Origin: Onchidella celtica
Taxonomy: Eukaryota > Mollusca > Gastropoda > Systellommatophora > Onchidiidae
Direction: 5' to 3'
Length of the DNA stretch: 64,000 nt
Assembly (NCBI GenBank): GCA_963931925.1
Contig: OZ007582.1
Coordinates: 22,472,224-22,536,223, forward strand
In this document: positions 26,601 to 36,073 of the stretch, one piece after another
How positions within the stretch are numbered: the stretch's first letter is position 1
How the letters are laid out: the number at the start of each line of letters is the position of its first letter
Translations under genes and position numbers: made by a program
The notes under the pieces: model-generated
Databases searched by the model: none
Told to the model about the DNA's origin: nothing
What the model saw: the letters and a program-made list of their open reading frames with translations, nothing else

Positions 26601-29600
26601 AGAAAGAAGGTGACACGCATGGGCCAGGGATATGAAAAGTTACTTTGCTAAATTTAGGGGCAATGAGCTAACACAGAGCTGAAAGCCTTGGATTTTCAGA
26701 ATAAAAAGATCAATTTTGTCTATCCTCATGATGGAGGAATAGGCCAAGATTGCCATCAATGGCATCTTATCTTATGTGACTTATGTGCCAAAAAATCATA
26801 TTAATTCAAAATTAAAACCAAAAAAAAGAAAAAAGAAAGGAAGAAAAAAACACTTCTCAAAACTTCTTTCCTGTACAAAGTGCAAAAAAGAAAATCAAAA
26901 ACAGGTTACAGTTCAACAAGTAAGAAATAAGTTCCATTGGGTTTAATGTGAAATATGAGCCTATGCAAGACTTCAAATGAATCTAACAGTAGTAACAGGC
27001 AGTTTTCCAGAGAATTGGTGCTGATCCTGCTCATTCTAAAAAACAGGCACTGTAAGAGGGATGAAGGGAACTGGTGCCAGGTCTTCAGGGCACACCAAAT
27101 GGTCAGTCAGGTCTTGGGATAAAGAGGAAGTAGTAGAAGAAGATGAAGTACTATTTACTCCATTTCCAAATGCATGTATGGATGAAAATATGTGCATGTA
27201 TCAAACATAAGTTATAAATCTACAGTTCAGTCATGTATTTTTCAAAGATATACAATTTTATGTTTTCCACAGATTTGCTGATCACTTTGTTCGTCATTTA
27301 AAACTGTTTATCTTCATTTTGTACATCCTGGCAACTTGCTGCTTTATTGTCCTTGCTCTGGTGCTGATAAAGGTCATACCTTTCTCAGAGGGTAAGTTCT
27401 GATAGTACATACAGTGAGGACAAGACAATAATCCATGGGTATGTTGCGAGCTACAGTTGAGTGACACTGACTACAGTGGACATTGCTTAAGATGATGTCC
27501 AGGGGACATAAAATTTAACATCTTACTATCCGTTAAATCATCTTAAGCATTATTAAGTTATCTACCTTAGATAAACTATGTTGATAAATGATGGAAGCAG
27601 TATTGTTATGTAGGTGACCTTTGGTTGTTTTTTTCTAAGGAGGGGATATTTTTTGTGTGTAGGCCAATGTGTATTAGGGTGTGTGAGGGGATATTGTTTA
27701 GAAAGAAAAAAATATTCACCCAAAGCGATGGTGTCTGAACATTTCTAAACAAAATTTTTAATGTTCTGTTTCCATTATAACCAAAGGGCAAAAATTAGCA
27801 CACAGTAATACCTGTCAGTCAACTTAACATTATGTTGTTATATGACTGTCAGCATGCAAGATACGCCAACCAAACAAACATAGCTTGCATTTTCCTGTAC
27901 TATTAAATTTATTTAATTGTGAATATCATACAAGACCCTCCCGCTGGTCACACTCGCATCATGAAGCACTGAGTCTAAACTAACACATAAACATCGCCCA
28001 TCCACGGTGACCGAGTGAGCAAGGTATTTGACACCTTCGTGGATTTGCTGGCGCCGACTGTCTTTGCTCCGTATCCCGTGAAAACGATAGAATCTCTACT
28101 GCGTAGTTAAAAAAAAAAAAAAGTTAAACAATTGTGGCCACTTGTGTCACAGTACGTTCACACCAAACTGGTGACAACGGACGTGCAATCACGGCCCAGC
28201 GACAACGGTACAAAGTTTCTCTAAATCATATTATTATCGGATTCAGACCAACCTACTCAAATCAGATGAGTCATTTTCTCTCGCCCGTGCGACTTTTCAC
28301 TTTTACCGCTGCAGTAAAAGTTCAACGACACTCAGCCGTGGGATTGTTTTTCTTTAATTTCGCGTACTCCAAGCCGCCAGGCCCATGGCATCTTAAAATA
28401 GCACGGGCGGGATGCTTGAAGAAAAATTTAAAATACAATTTTTTCATCAAATGTTATTTTTTAGCGCAGATTTGAATTCAGCGACCCAAAATTAGGTACA
28501 GGCGGGAAGGCTTGGCGCTTTATCGCTTTATAAAGAATTTTTTGGGGTAAATATTCATGTTTAGTCATTTCAAAACGGGCGCTCGGCCGTGTTCACATGA
28601 CCGTTTGGTGAGAACGAACCATTACAGTACATCCACGTGGGTAACCCTTTGCTTTTTCTCTCTATCGTAACCTCCGCTCTCAATGCCCGACCTGAGTAAA
28701 ATCAGTGGCCCTGTGAATTTTACGATATCAGATGCACCGTTTACTATTATACTGCATTATCGATCCACCTGATGAATAATACATGGCAACATATTTGAGC
28801 TCGCATGAGTGCGAGGGATCAGTGATGCCAGCAGAATAAAATTAAATTCCTATACTCATGGACAAAGTGACCGCATCCAGTCGTACGCATGGCACCTCGG
28901 GCGCACGCTGGGTAGGTGACATAACAGGTGTAAACAAGGCGAGGCAGACAAAGAGCAATGGCAGGTATGAGCTGTAGCGAAACGACGATTACGAAAGATG
29001 ACGCCGTGTATTTTGACCATGACACGGTTTAGGAAAATCATACTAAGCATTTTTTTTCTTCTTTGGGACTTCAAAATGAGGTCACACAAAGAGTAAAAAC
29101 GGATAGAAAGATGTCATACTATGCGTTTTTTTTTCCACGGAAATGAGGCATTGGGGAAGGGATAAAAGAAAAACATCATACTAAAAGAAGATCATTTTAA
29201 GCGACTTCATTTTAAGTGGAGTCGACTGTATATGTACTCGCCCAGCCTTTTCATGCAGTGCTAATCAAACCCTGAGATTGGGAAGTTTCACATTGTACAA
29301 AAGTATGTTTGTGTACAAAACATTGTTATGTTCCTTTCTTCTCAGTTTTTACAAGCTGTACACAGCTGCTGCCATATTGTGGGTTTATTAGGGGATTTTT
29401 TGAGTTTTTTTTTGTGGATTTTAAAACTAAACCCAAAATCGTGTGTTTACAGGGAAAATTACCTTGAAATAAGAGCATTCAGAGGAAATCTGGAACATGT
29501 GAGCCACGCAGTGTGAAAGGTTAACCTTAAGACATCTATTTTGAAAGCCAATTTGAATCAAATGTACGCTTCAGTATGGCGTACCACAAGGCTCAGTGCT

Positions 29601-32600
29601 TGGTCCTATTTTGTTTACTATCTATACTATTCCACTTGTACATGAAATAAAGAAATTTAATTTACAATATCATCTCTATGCTGATGATACCCAGCTCTAC
29701 AGTTCTGCCTTGCCATGCGATGTTGACAGCCTTCTGCAGCAGGCTGGAAACTGTATAACAGAAATTAAAAGCTGGATGAACCAAAACAAACTGGCACTAA
29801 ATGAGGATAAAACTGAGGTTATTTTATTAGGCCGTGTAACGGGTTCTGCAAGAAGTGGACAGAACTGAGATGATAATTGGCACTAATTCAATAGAAATTT
29901 CAAAAAAAGTAAAAAACCTAGGGGTTTACATTGATTCAAATCTTTCTATGTCATCTCAGGTTAGTCACCTCATTCGTATTCTATACATGGAAATCTGGAA
30001 AATTGGTAAAATCAGACATCTTATTTCAACTGAAACTGCGGCTGTTTTAGTAAATTCTTTTGTACTTTCAAAGCTTGACTATTGCAACTCCCTTTTGGCT
30101 GGAATTTCACAAAAAAATATTAGAAAACTCCAAATTGCTCAAAACAATGCAGCGAGACTTGTTTTGAAGAAAAAGAAAAGAGATTCAGCACTGCCACTTC
30201 TGCAGAGTTTGCACTGGCTGCCAGTCGAGAAAAGAATAATGTACAAATTGTCATCCATTTGTCACAAATGTGTCAATAATACTGCTCCATCGTACCTAGT
30301 TGATTTAACTGATTACTATGTTCCATCTCGTCAACTAAGATCATCATCTGACACTACAAAATTGAAAGTACCTAAAATGAATCTGTCCACTGTGGGAGAA
30401 AAGTCCTTTTCATTTCTTGGCCCTACCATCTGGAACACTCTTCCAAAGACAACCAGGGAAATTAATGACATTGGTTCTTTCAAACGCCATCTGAAGACCC
30501 ATTTCTTTCAGACAAACTAGGCTAGGTGTTTTTCGGCAGCAACAATAGTAAATATTTTTGAATTTCTTTTGTGTATGCGTGTGTGTGTGTGTGTGTAAGA
30601 GTTTGTTAAAGCGCCCAGAGCTTGTCATCGACGGGGTTGGGCGCTATATAAATGCAATATATTATTATTATTATTATTAGGTTACATCTTTGAGGAGATG
30701 AGATTAAATTTGCAAACAAACGAATTTTCAAGATTTGTGCGTCAAGTTAAATATGGCATAGGAAAATGTTCATGAGAATGGCAGTTCATCAGACGGAATC
30801 ATAATTAGGTTAAATCTGAAGATTATTTTCTTCTTTGCAGTGAATGATGAGCTGAACATTTGTGGAGCACTGGTGGATTAATTCACTCCATGTCAGGTTG
30901 ATTACATTTAACCCTTTTGCTGCTAAGCCCAAACACCCTTCCTTCCTTTAGGACTACCAAAATAATTTATTATCTTGTAGAAAGCCAGCAGGAAGTAATA
31001 AAATTAAGAAGTGCAAAACATGCCAGAATAATGTCAGCTAATAAATTGGCCTGGTGGCAGTTTTAGCATGGAGCAGTCTTCCGCAACATAAGATGGGCTG
31101 ATATACCGGCCTGGTGGGAGCAAGAGGGTTAAAGTTTTTGAGATAACTCTAGCATTTAAAATTTGTACTCTGTCCTGAGAGTTGTTTTGCTTTTGCCCTT
31201 AGCTCTCCTATATGTCAGTGTCATCGGAGGCTCAACATTGCTAAATGCAGCTGTTCCACTAATCTACGAGTTTGCATGTGAGCTGGCCTACCCTACCAGT
31301 GAGGTCGCTGCCAACGGAGTCCTGACCTTTTTTAATAATTTATGTGGGCTGATTTTTCTGGCCTTATTTTCTATACCCAAGATAGGTGAGCATACCAAAA
31401 TACGAAGTTTGTTTTAATCTCTGCTGGCCCAGTCAGGGCTGGGTGGCCCGGCCTCAGATCATCCTTTAACTATTTGTAAAAACGTGTTTTTCACCCTCAC
31501 GCACTGTGCGACCTTTGTTCTTGTTTTTTCAAACTCCACCCTTTTCACAAGTGAGAAGTTTGACGTTAAACATTTGTGGCTTGGGTGTTATGGTAAGGAA
31601 TTACAATAAATCATGGCTGTGAAACAATGGATAAGTGCCACAATGCATTTTAAACAAGCGTCAGCGTATGCATTTGTCATACCCCTTCTTCATACTAAAA
31701 GATCTCCAGTTTTTCAGGGAATGGAGAAAAAACAAACAAGAACTAAGGTCTCAGTTGTTATTCCTTGACTTAGTATATTTTCCATTTTTCCTAAATTTTT
31801 AACATTTTCCTGCTGACTTGGGGCTCAATTGAATCGATGGTCAATTTTTCATAGAATTTTACTTATTTTATATTGAACCTGTGACCTATATTGTCAACAT
31901 AAGGTTATCAGGGTTTTCTGTGGAAGGTACTTTTGTACGGATAGTTCTTTTTACTCTATATTTCAGTTAAAAAAATATGAAAGGAATAGGGCGTTCAGAC
32001 TGCAGGTAAAAATTATTTCAATCAGAGATAGAAGAAAAGGTACTGGAACCTATCAATAGCATTTTCATTTCTATGAAACAGTAATCAAGGCTGCCCAGCT
32101 CTGAACAGGCTGTCTTGGTGTTCAAAATGCTCTTGCCTGCCTGGGTTAATTATCCATCTCTTGAAAAAATGACATTTTATGTTTAAACCAGTCATTTCAG
32201 TGAGAGCAATGGCTAGTACATCCATTTGTTAAATCATGCTAAATGGTAATGAAGAAGTACTATTGACTTGAAGACTCACCTTGATCCAGTGTGTTTTTGT
32301 TTAGTGACTGGTTCACCTTCTGTCAGTTTTCTGTACACATGCATTATCTCATTCTGCCTACTCAAAAAGTCGATGATCAACTTGATACAAATGTGAGGAA
32401 GCATAAAATAAATAAGGCATAAAATATCACACTGTCACAAAAAAAAGACTGAAAATTGAATAAAAAAGCATTTCTCTGTGTGATTTTTCGCTGTACTTCG
32501 AGTTAAGTGTTTTTCTTAACCTGTTCAATGCTGCATGGTTTTCCCGTCGCACGCTGGGCAGTTCACTCTCACGGTAAAGTTTAGGGACATATAGTGCAGG

Positions 32601-32914
32601 TCCACGGCACACACGCACTGTCAATTTTAGGACGTCCGTCGGCCCATGGTGCAGTGAAGGTGTTAAGAACCGCTTAAGACAGATTGTAGGATTAAATGAA
32701 GTAAAGAACAAAAGATGATCCCAGCATTATCTAATTTTCAGGGACCATGTGGATGAACTGGACAATGATTGGTTCTGCAGCTGTTTGTTTACCTCTGATT
32801 GGTCTGATTAAAGGGCAGTTCAATAGACTGGAAGTGGATGAAGGTGGAACCAGGAAAGCGCTTGTCGAGAAGGAGGTGACTGTTTCTGTGGGACACAGTG
32901 TTCAGGCTACTTAA
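8611..32914 (+). CDS. SLC49A4: SLC49A4 (DIRC2) lysosomal MFS transporter, 14 coding exons
   Basis: Coding exons: 8611-8758, 9684-9733, 10984-11191, 12374-12464, 13012-13175, 19604-19676, 20222-20274, 21085-21135, 23321-23450, 24515-24623, 26045-26112, 27273-27391, 31203-31385, 32742-32914. All junctions are GT-AG and the phases chain without a stop to give 539 residues. Family marks include [17 protein letters not shown] (TM1), [53 protein letters not shown] and the final [12 protein letters not shown] block. SLC49A4 is a lysosomal-membrane 12-TM protein of the major facilitator superfamily, reported in mammals to move pyridoxine with protons and to be cleaved by cathepsin L in a luminal loop. 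Here that loop (about residues 221-280) has sequons at N234, N254 and N260. The N-terminus is longer than the roughly 478-residue human form. A VLL near residue 11 may be a lysosomal dileucine signal, but its acidic residue is not in the usual place. Confidence 0.93.
9684..9733 (+). CDS. SLC49A4: SLC49A4 exon 2, 50-nt microexon
   Basis: Preceded by TTATTCCTTATAG and followed by GTGTGTGG. It encodes a highly charged stretch ([17 protein letters not shown]) just before TM1. It was chosen because exon 1 ends in phase 1 and exon 3 starts in phase 0, and this 50-nt exon is the one that reconciles them. It is not conserved in sequence with vertebrates, so it rests on splice sites and phase. Confidence 0.75.
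9887..10162. mobile_element. MITE with 18-bp perfect terminal inverted repeats
   Basis: ATATCATCAGTGTGCTAA at 9887-9904 recurs as its exact reverse complement at 10145-10162, giving a 276-bp non-coding unit in SLC49A4 intron 2. A similar terminus bounds the element at 54357-54715, so a family is likely. The target duplication is not clear; it could be AT or ATAT absorbed in the repeat ends. Confidence 0.7.
12495..12695 (-). mobile_element. Degenerate copy of the 217-bp TTAA MITE
   Basis: On the minus strand this matches the intact element at 30912-31128 over nearly its whole length, sharing for example GGCAGTTTTAGCATG, TTTCCTGCTG and CTAAAGGAAGGAAG. Its termini are eroded and no TTAA pair survives. 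It lies in SLC49A4 intron 4, just after exon 4. Confidence 0.7.
13605..14162. mobile_element. piggyBac-type MITE (TTAA flanks)
   Basis: A 558-bp unit with CCCCTTCG at the left end and CGAAGGGG at the right, flanked on both sides by TTAA (13601-13604 and 14163-14166). Subterminal palindromes are present, for example GACGCACCAGGTGCGTC at about 14129-14145 and related GTACCTGGTAC and GTACTTGGTAC forms. There is no transposase. TTAA target duplication with short CCC-starting ends is characteristic of piggyBac elements; assignment to that superfamily is inference. It lies in SLC49A4 intron 5. Confidence 0.75.
14167..16171. other. SLC49A4 intron 5, unclassified intronic DNA
   Basis: No coding match or terminal repeats were recognised. 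15240-16160 has several open frames on both strands, but none resembles a known domain or has credible splice sites. It may contain old repeat remnants. Confidence 0.35.
16172..17382 (-). mobile_element. Possible solo LTR or other C-rich repeat
   Basis: The plus strand changes abruptly to a C/A-rich, G-poor composition between about 16172 and 17382. On the minus strand the block would begin TGTCACGAGTGGAG and end CTGTCA, as an LTR does, with an AATAAA signal about 60 bp before its end. No matching target duplication was found, so the call is tentative. Confidence 0.3.
16489..16632. repeat. 38-bp-period tandem repeat, about four copies
   Basis: Units of the form CAACATGGCAATRGTACATT followed by ATCATTTCAATAGCCC repeat almost exactly, with a slightly different first unit. 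The array lies inside the C-rich block of SLC49A4 intron 5. Confidence 0.8.
17383..18213. other. SLC49A4 intron 5, nothing recognised
   Basis: AT-rich intronic DNA between the C-rich block and the left arm of the inverted repeat. No coding or structural signal was found. Confidence 0.4.
18214..18857 (+). repeat. Left arm of a 644-bp inverted repeat
   Basis: Read by eye from end to end, this segment equals the reverse complement of 20399-21042 with no mismatch or gap. The arms begin TTTATAATGTTTGCC and end GTTGTAACTCAA. Two internal stretches (about 18460-18540 and 18784-18857) resemble each other, and a diverged relative lies at 31490-31760, so the arm derives from a dispersed, unclassified repeat. 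Confidence 0.9.
20399..21042 (-). repeat. Right arm of the 644-bp inverted repeat
   Basis: Exact reverse complement of 18214-18857. It ends only 42 bp before SLC49A4 exon 8 (21085). Exons 6 and 7 lie in the 1,541-bp spacer between the arms. The related repeat sequence continues to the left of this arm to about 20355 but is not shared with the other arm. Confidence 0.9.
21640..22090. other. Intron 8 segment with G homopolymers and GGAT/ATCC-rich palindromic stretch
   Basis: 21790-21870 and 22010-22090 contain repeated GGATCATCCAC, CTGGATATCCAG and ATCCGGAT-like words with local self-complementarity, separated by a long G run near 21890-21911. It could be an eroded TIR element; ends could not be fixed. 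Confidence 0.3.
22478..22850 (+). mobile_element. tRNA-derived SINE, copy with internal duplication
   Basis: Contains the tRNA-like B-box region (GTCCCGGGTTCTAAACCCGGG), the core ending GCAGGCCGAAAGGCCGC and a C-homopolymer tract, matching the copy at 35259-35675. A block of about 67 bp (TTGGAAAGTGGATTTTTCTC and onward) is present twice in tandem, starting at 22530 and 22597. The A box is damaged and the 3' tail is lost. It lies in SLC49A4 intron 8, same strand as the gene. Confidence 0.75.
23885..24065 (-). repeat. Unclassified dispersed repeat, copy 1
   Basis: On the minus strand this is clearly homologous to 40110-40300 on the plus strand, sharing CGTTCCCTAAAA, GTAGTAATT, TTAGCACAACTGGTCT, TCAGCTTAGG and AACCAAGA. 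Neither copy has recognisable ends or coding content. It lies in SLC49A4 intron 9. Confidence 0.65.
26450..26545 (-). mobile_element. SINE 3' fragment
   Basis: TTTGATCCCATTTGGGAAATT and the following GGCGCAGACACGTGGTCACC match the 3' end of the SINE family in reverse orientation (compare 35275-35365). It is heavily 5'-truncated and lies in SLC49A4 intron 11. Confidence 0.6.
27474..29228 (+). mobile_element. pogo/Tigger-like non-autonomous element, copy A
   Basis: A 1,755-bp unit flanked by TA on both sides (27472-27473 and 29229-29230). The termini are CAGTGGACATTGCTTAAGAT on the left and, inverted on the right, CAGTCGACTCCACTTAAAAT. The shared CAGT(S)GAC start with TA duplication is typical of pogo/Tigger members of the Tc1-mariner superfamily. 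There is no transposase. It is homologous along its length to 47032-52297 and 35116-37779, both in the opposite orientation. It lies in SLC49A4 intron 12. An open frame on its minus strand (28856-29089) is shared with the other copies but resembles no protein. Confidence 0.8.
29540..30680 (+). mobile_element. L2/CR1-like non-LTR retrotransposon, 5'-truncated
   Basis: The 3' part of a non-LTR element in SLC49A4 intron 12, beginning near the RT motif [12 protein letters not shown], so the endonuclease and early RT are missing. It ends with GGCGCTATATAAATGC and a (ATT)n tail, the usual 3' end of L2/CR1-type elements in invertebrates. A (GT)n run occurs at about 30575-30597. It sits directly after the Tigger-like copy. 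Confidence 0.85.
29572..30520 (+). pseudogene. L2/CR1-like reverse transcriptase C-terminal part, frameshifted
   Basis: Frame 1 (29572-29868) holds [14 protein letters not shown] and the catalytic YADDTQLY. Frame 2 (29855-30520) holds the thumb and C-terminal region with [45 protein letters not shown] and the terminal [10 protein letters not shown]. One frameshift lies between about 29840 and 29875. It encodes only the latter half of an RT and cannot be active. Confidence 0.85.
30912..31128 (+). mobile_element. 217-bp TTAA MITE, intact copy
   Basis: Flanked by TTAA at 30908-30911 and 31129-31132. Ends CCCTTTTGCTGC and (inverted) CCCTCTTGCTCC match at most positions. It is non-coding. A degenerate inverted copy is at 12495-12695. 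It lies in SLC49A4 intron 12, 74 bp before exon 13. Confidence 0.8.
31490..31760 (+). repeat. Diverged relative of the inverted-repeat arm
   Basis: AAGTGCCACAATGCATTTTA, AAGATCTCCAGTTTTTCAG and surrounding words match 18540-18770 in order and orientation with many substitutions. This shows that the 644-bp arm contains a dispersed repeat family. Confidence 0.65.
32520..32662. mobile_element. 143-bp TTAA MITE
   Basis: Flanked by TTAA at 32516-32519 and 32663-32666. Terminal repeats CCTGTTCAATGCTGCATGG and (inverted) CACCTTCACTGCACCATGG agree at 14 of 19 positions. It is non-coding and lies in SLC49A4 intron 13, 79 bp before the last exon. Confidence 0.65.
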
Positions 32915-33800
32915 CCAGAACCTGTTGCCATTTTGGTAGTTGATTGCAGAGTTGCTGGTGCTAACATCAGGGCTTTTATTTCATTAGATGTGAAAATAAT
33001 TCTTTTGCTCTTAAACTTTTCTGTTCTATATTATCGATAAATGAAATCCACTCATGAGTGTGTCAGCAAATAGAATGAAGGTTGTTACTAAGAAGAAAAT
33101 ATAAAACGGATGTAAAATACTTTGTCTCATATAGGTAGAATGTGCATGACGTCACATGCACAGAGCGTTTTTCTTTTGATCTTCCTACACTAAAGATGGC
33201 CAGTGGATCAGCTGATTAGTGTAACTTCGAGATATGTCTAAGCAGTTAAAAGGCCTGCTGGTTGCATTGTAGTTGATTGTTATGACAAGGGTGGAAAGGA
33301 TGGATCCAAGTTGGTCAGATTCCCTACCATCCTTGTAAACAAGGGAAAGGAAGTGAAAGAACTGACCATTTGTCTCCCACTGAACTTCTACACACGTGCC
33401 ATTGTTTACTGTAGCGAACTACTTTTAGCTCGCCGCAAGTTGGTTCGCGACGGTCCACGTGCTCACAGTACAAATCAGCTAACGAATCAAAACCAATGCC
33501 ACAATCGTCATGGTGATGCGTGGGTCCTTATGCTAAAGATGTGGATGTGCGCATTCTACCTATACCACAAAAACCTATAACACCATGTTGTTGTCTTTTT
33601 TTGTGTGAAAAGTATCAGATTCAATTTTGACACATGTATGGGTGGACTCCAGAAAAGGTTGAACATTTCAGGAACAATATCATTTGTCCTGTCATTAAAC
33701 CACTACAAGTGTGAAGACTAATCTTATCAGTGAGGAAAACAACTGGTTTCATCAAAATGTATTTCTTATCTTAAATACACTTCCTAGTAAAATCAATAAA
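32915..33800 (+). other. SLC49A4 3' untranslated region (inferred)
   Basis: Follows the TAA stop at 32912-32914. The first convincing AATAAA is at 33795-33800, so the UTR could be about 0.9 kb and would then carry the TIR element 33130-33564. No transcript evidence is available. Confidence 0.4.
33130..33564 (+). mobile_element. TIR element carrying a THAP-like coding relic
   Basis: TATAGGTAGAATGTGCA at 33130-33146 is mirrored by TGCGCATTCTACCTATA at 33548-33564, a 17-bp terminal repeat with one mismatch, spanning 435 bp. Inside, starting about 33252, the plus strand reads PAGCIVVDCYDKGGKDGSK then LVRFPTILVNKGKEVKELT, which has the C-x4-C plus RFP layout of the start of a THAP zinc finger. 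THAP domains occur in P, Kolobok and ISL2EU transposon proteins. The remaining domain is missing. Superfamily is not assigned. Confidence 0.55.
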
Positions 33801-34297
33801 CATTTGAAATACTGCATGCCTCTTTAATATGTAGAAAATTAAATTCTTTCAACGAGTTCATACTATATTTGGCAAAAAAAAAAAAAAGAGTTGTCATCTG
33901 TACTTGCACAAATACAACTGTGCGATTTCATGATCTGGCTAGCGATATGTTGTTGCCCTGTTGGTGTATTTTTTTGTTCTTCCTTTTCAAAGACAATGTT
34001 TATTTTACAATCTTATTTTACACACTGATTTATATGCTTCTCTCAACATCATGACCTCTAGTGAAGAGAGCCAAGCATGACTCACTGAAGACGGCAGGCA
34101 CACATTTAGAATATATACAAGAGTATATTTATATATATTATTATATTTATAATGCACATATACTTGTTGACCTGTGTTGCACCTAGCCCATTTTAATTCT
34201 CGATCATGATTTGGAAACCTTTGTGATTTTTTATAATATTCTTGTACATGTACATGTTTTTTACAATACATGTGTACATTTTAAGTTTCTGTAACTA

Positions 34298-35082
34298 CAG
34301 TGCAATCCTAATATCTCGACATCAGTGGGATCATTGGAATTGCGTTGAGTAAAGAGAAAGTCGAAATAACAGATTAGTGGTGGAAGAGAACAAAAAACAT
34401 ATGCAGGGGGGATCAAACATCACCATTATATGGGAAATGTGTCCAATAAATAACGCAGTTATGTCCCTTTTTTCCTCTAATTATCGGCATACATTCACCC
34501 GTTCTTCCAATATCATTGTGTGAAGCAGTTGCATGGCAAACGTTTGCCGATATTGGTGACGTGCTGTAGCTATACATCAAATGTGAGCGTGTTTTTCCTT
34601 TTTCCTTCTAACCTTCTTCAGAAGAAGTGATGATACCAATAGACACAGTATGGCAGTGAACTGAGAGATCTAGGACAAGGCCTAGTATCAACGGCGCACG
34701 ATTGCTTTTGCGAAAAAAAAGAGATTAGGTCGTACAGTCTGTACTTTTATTGCCGTGAACTTATGCATAGCGCTCAACACTCGCATTATCGAAACCAAGA
34801 GTCATCCTCTTTGTCCACCCACCTCCTCTCTCATCCCTCCCTGCCGGCACTGCAAAAAGAAATAAAGAGGTCATATATGCAGGGCGTTGTGTGGACATTT
34901 TGGGCAGCACAGTACAAGGTAGTAGATCAGTGGACTCGGTGTGCTCTGATCGCGGAGAAATGTGTCGATATAAGAGGAAAGAGTAGCATCAAAGAAGGAA
35001 TAGGTCGGGACTTGGCTTAAAAATTGTGGCGAGTTACCCAGAATGTCAACAAAAGCCATGTCGAGATAAGTGGATTGGACTG
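34298..35082. mobile_element. Second pogo/Tigger-type non-autonomous element
   Basis: A 785-bp unit with TA on each side (34296-34297 and 35083-35084). Termini CAGTGCAATCCTAATATCTC and (inverted) CAGTCCAATCCACTTATCTC both run into GACAT. A truncated relative is at 55444-55866. It has no credible transposase. It lies in the intergenic region 31 bp from the next Tigger-like element. Confidence 0.75.
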
Positions 35083-35258
35083 TATGTGAAATTGCTTGTA
35101 ACTGTTTTCCTAATACAGTCGACGCCACATAGCATGAAATCGCTGTACGTGATCTTCTTTTTGTGCAATGTTTTTCTTTTATCCCTTTGCCAAATGCCTC
35201 AATTCCACGGGGGAAAAACGTTTAGCATGACATCTAGGAATCCGTCTTTACTCTTTGT

Positions 35259-35675
35259 ATTTGTATTTGTATTTGTATAACTCTTTAATCCCATTTGGGA
35301 AATTTGCCTTTGTGCCATGGCAGCCCAGTTATAACTGGAGCAGGCACGTCGTCGCCACAGTGCAGCGCCGGTCGGCGGTTTGTTTTTTTTGTGGGGGAGA
35401 TGAGGAGGGAGGGGGAGGGACTGGTAGAGATGAATTTTAATTTAATTTTGCCCGGGCAGCGGCCTGTTCGGCCTGCTCTTTACGATTTCCAACTGCCAAG
35501 GTATCTTTAACGTGCGCAACGTTATCCGAGAAGACTAGGTACTCGATCCTACCCCCCAATAGGATCAGGGACACGAAAATATGAGAAAAATCCCAATTTC
35601 CAACATGCCTGCACGGCCCGGGTTTCGAACCCGGGACCCTTGGCACGAGAGGCGAGCACCTTGCCTCTGGACCAC
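35259..35675 (-). mobile_element. Full-length tRNA-derived SINE
   Basis: A 417-bp insertion into copy C, flanked by CTTTGT at 35253-35258 and 35676-35681. Read on the minus strand it starts with a tRNA-like head bearing an A box (TGGTCCAGAGG) and a perfect B box (GGTTCGAAACC), followed by a unique body and a (TACAAA)n tail. RNA polymerase III transcription is therefore expected from this promoter type. Related copies are at 22478-22850, 26450-26545 and 40308-40610. Confidence 0.85.
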
Positions 35676-36073
35676 CTTTGTGCGATCTCATTTTGAAGAC
35701 TGGTAGAGGAAAAAACATGTTTAGCATGATTTTCCTAATCCATGTCAAATGCATGCCATCATCTTTCGTAATTGCTGTTTCGCTACAGCTCGTACCTGCC
35801 ATTGTTCTGTGTCTGCCTCGCCTTGACAACTGTTATGTCATATATTCACTTTGCACCCGTGCCACTATGTGTATGACTGCAGTGGTCGCTTTGTCCATGA
35901 GTGTAGGACTTTACAAATTTTATTCTGCCGGCATCACCGATTCCCAACACTCAGGCGAGCTCATTACCATTGCATGTATTATTCACCATGTGGACTGATA
36001 ATGCAGTATAATAGTAAATGATTCATCAGATGTTATAAAATGCGCATGGCCACTGATTTTACTCAGGTCAGGC

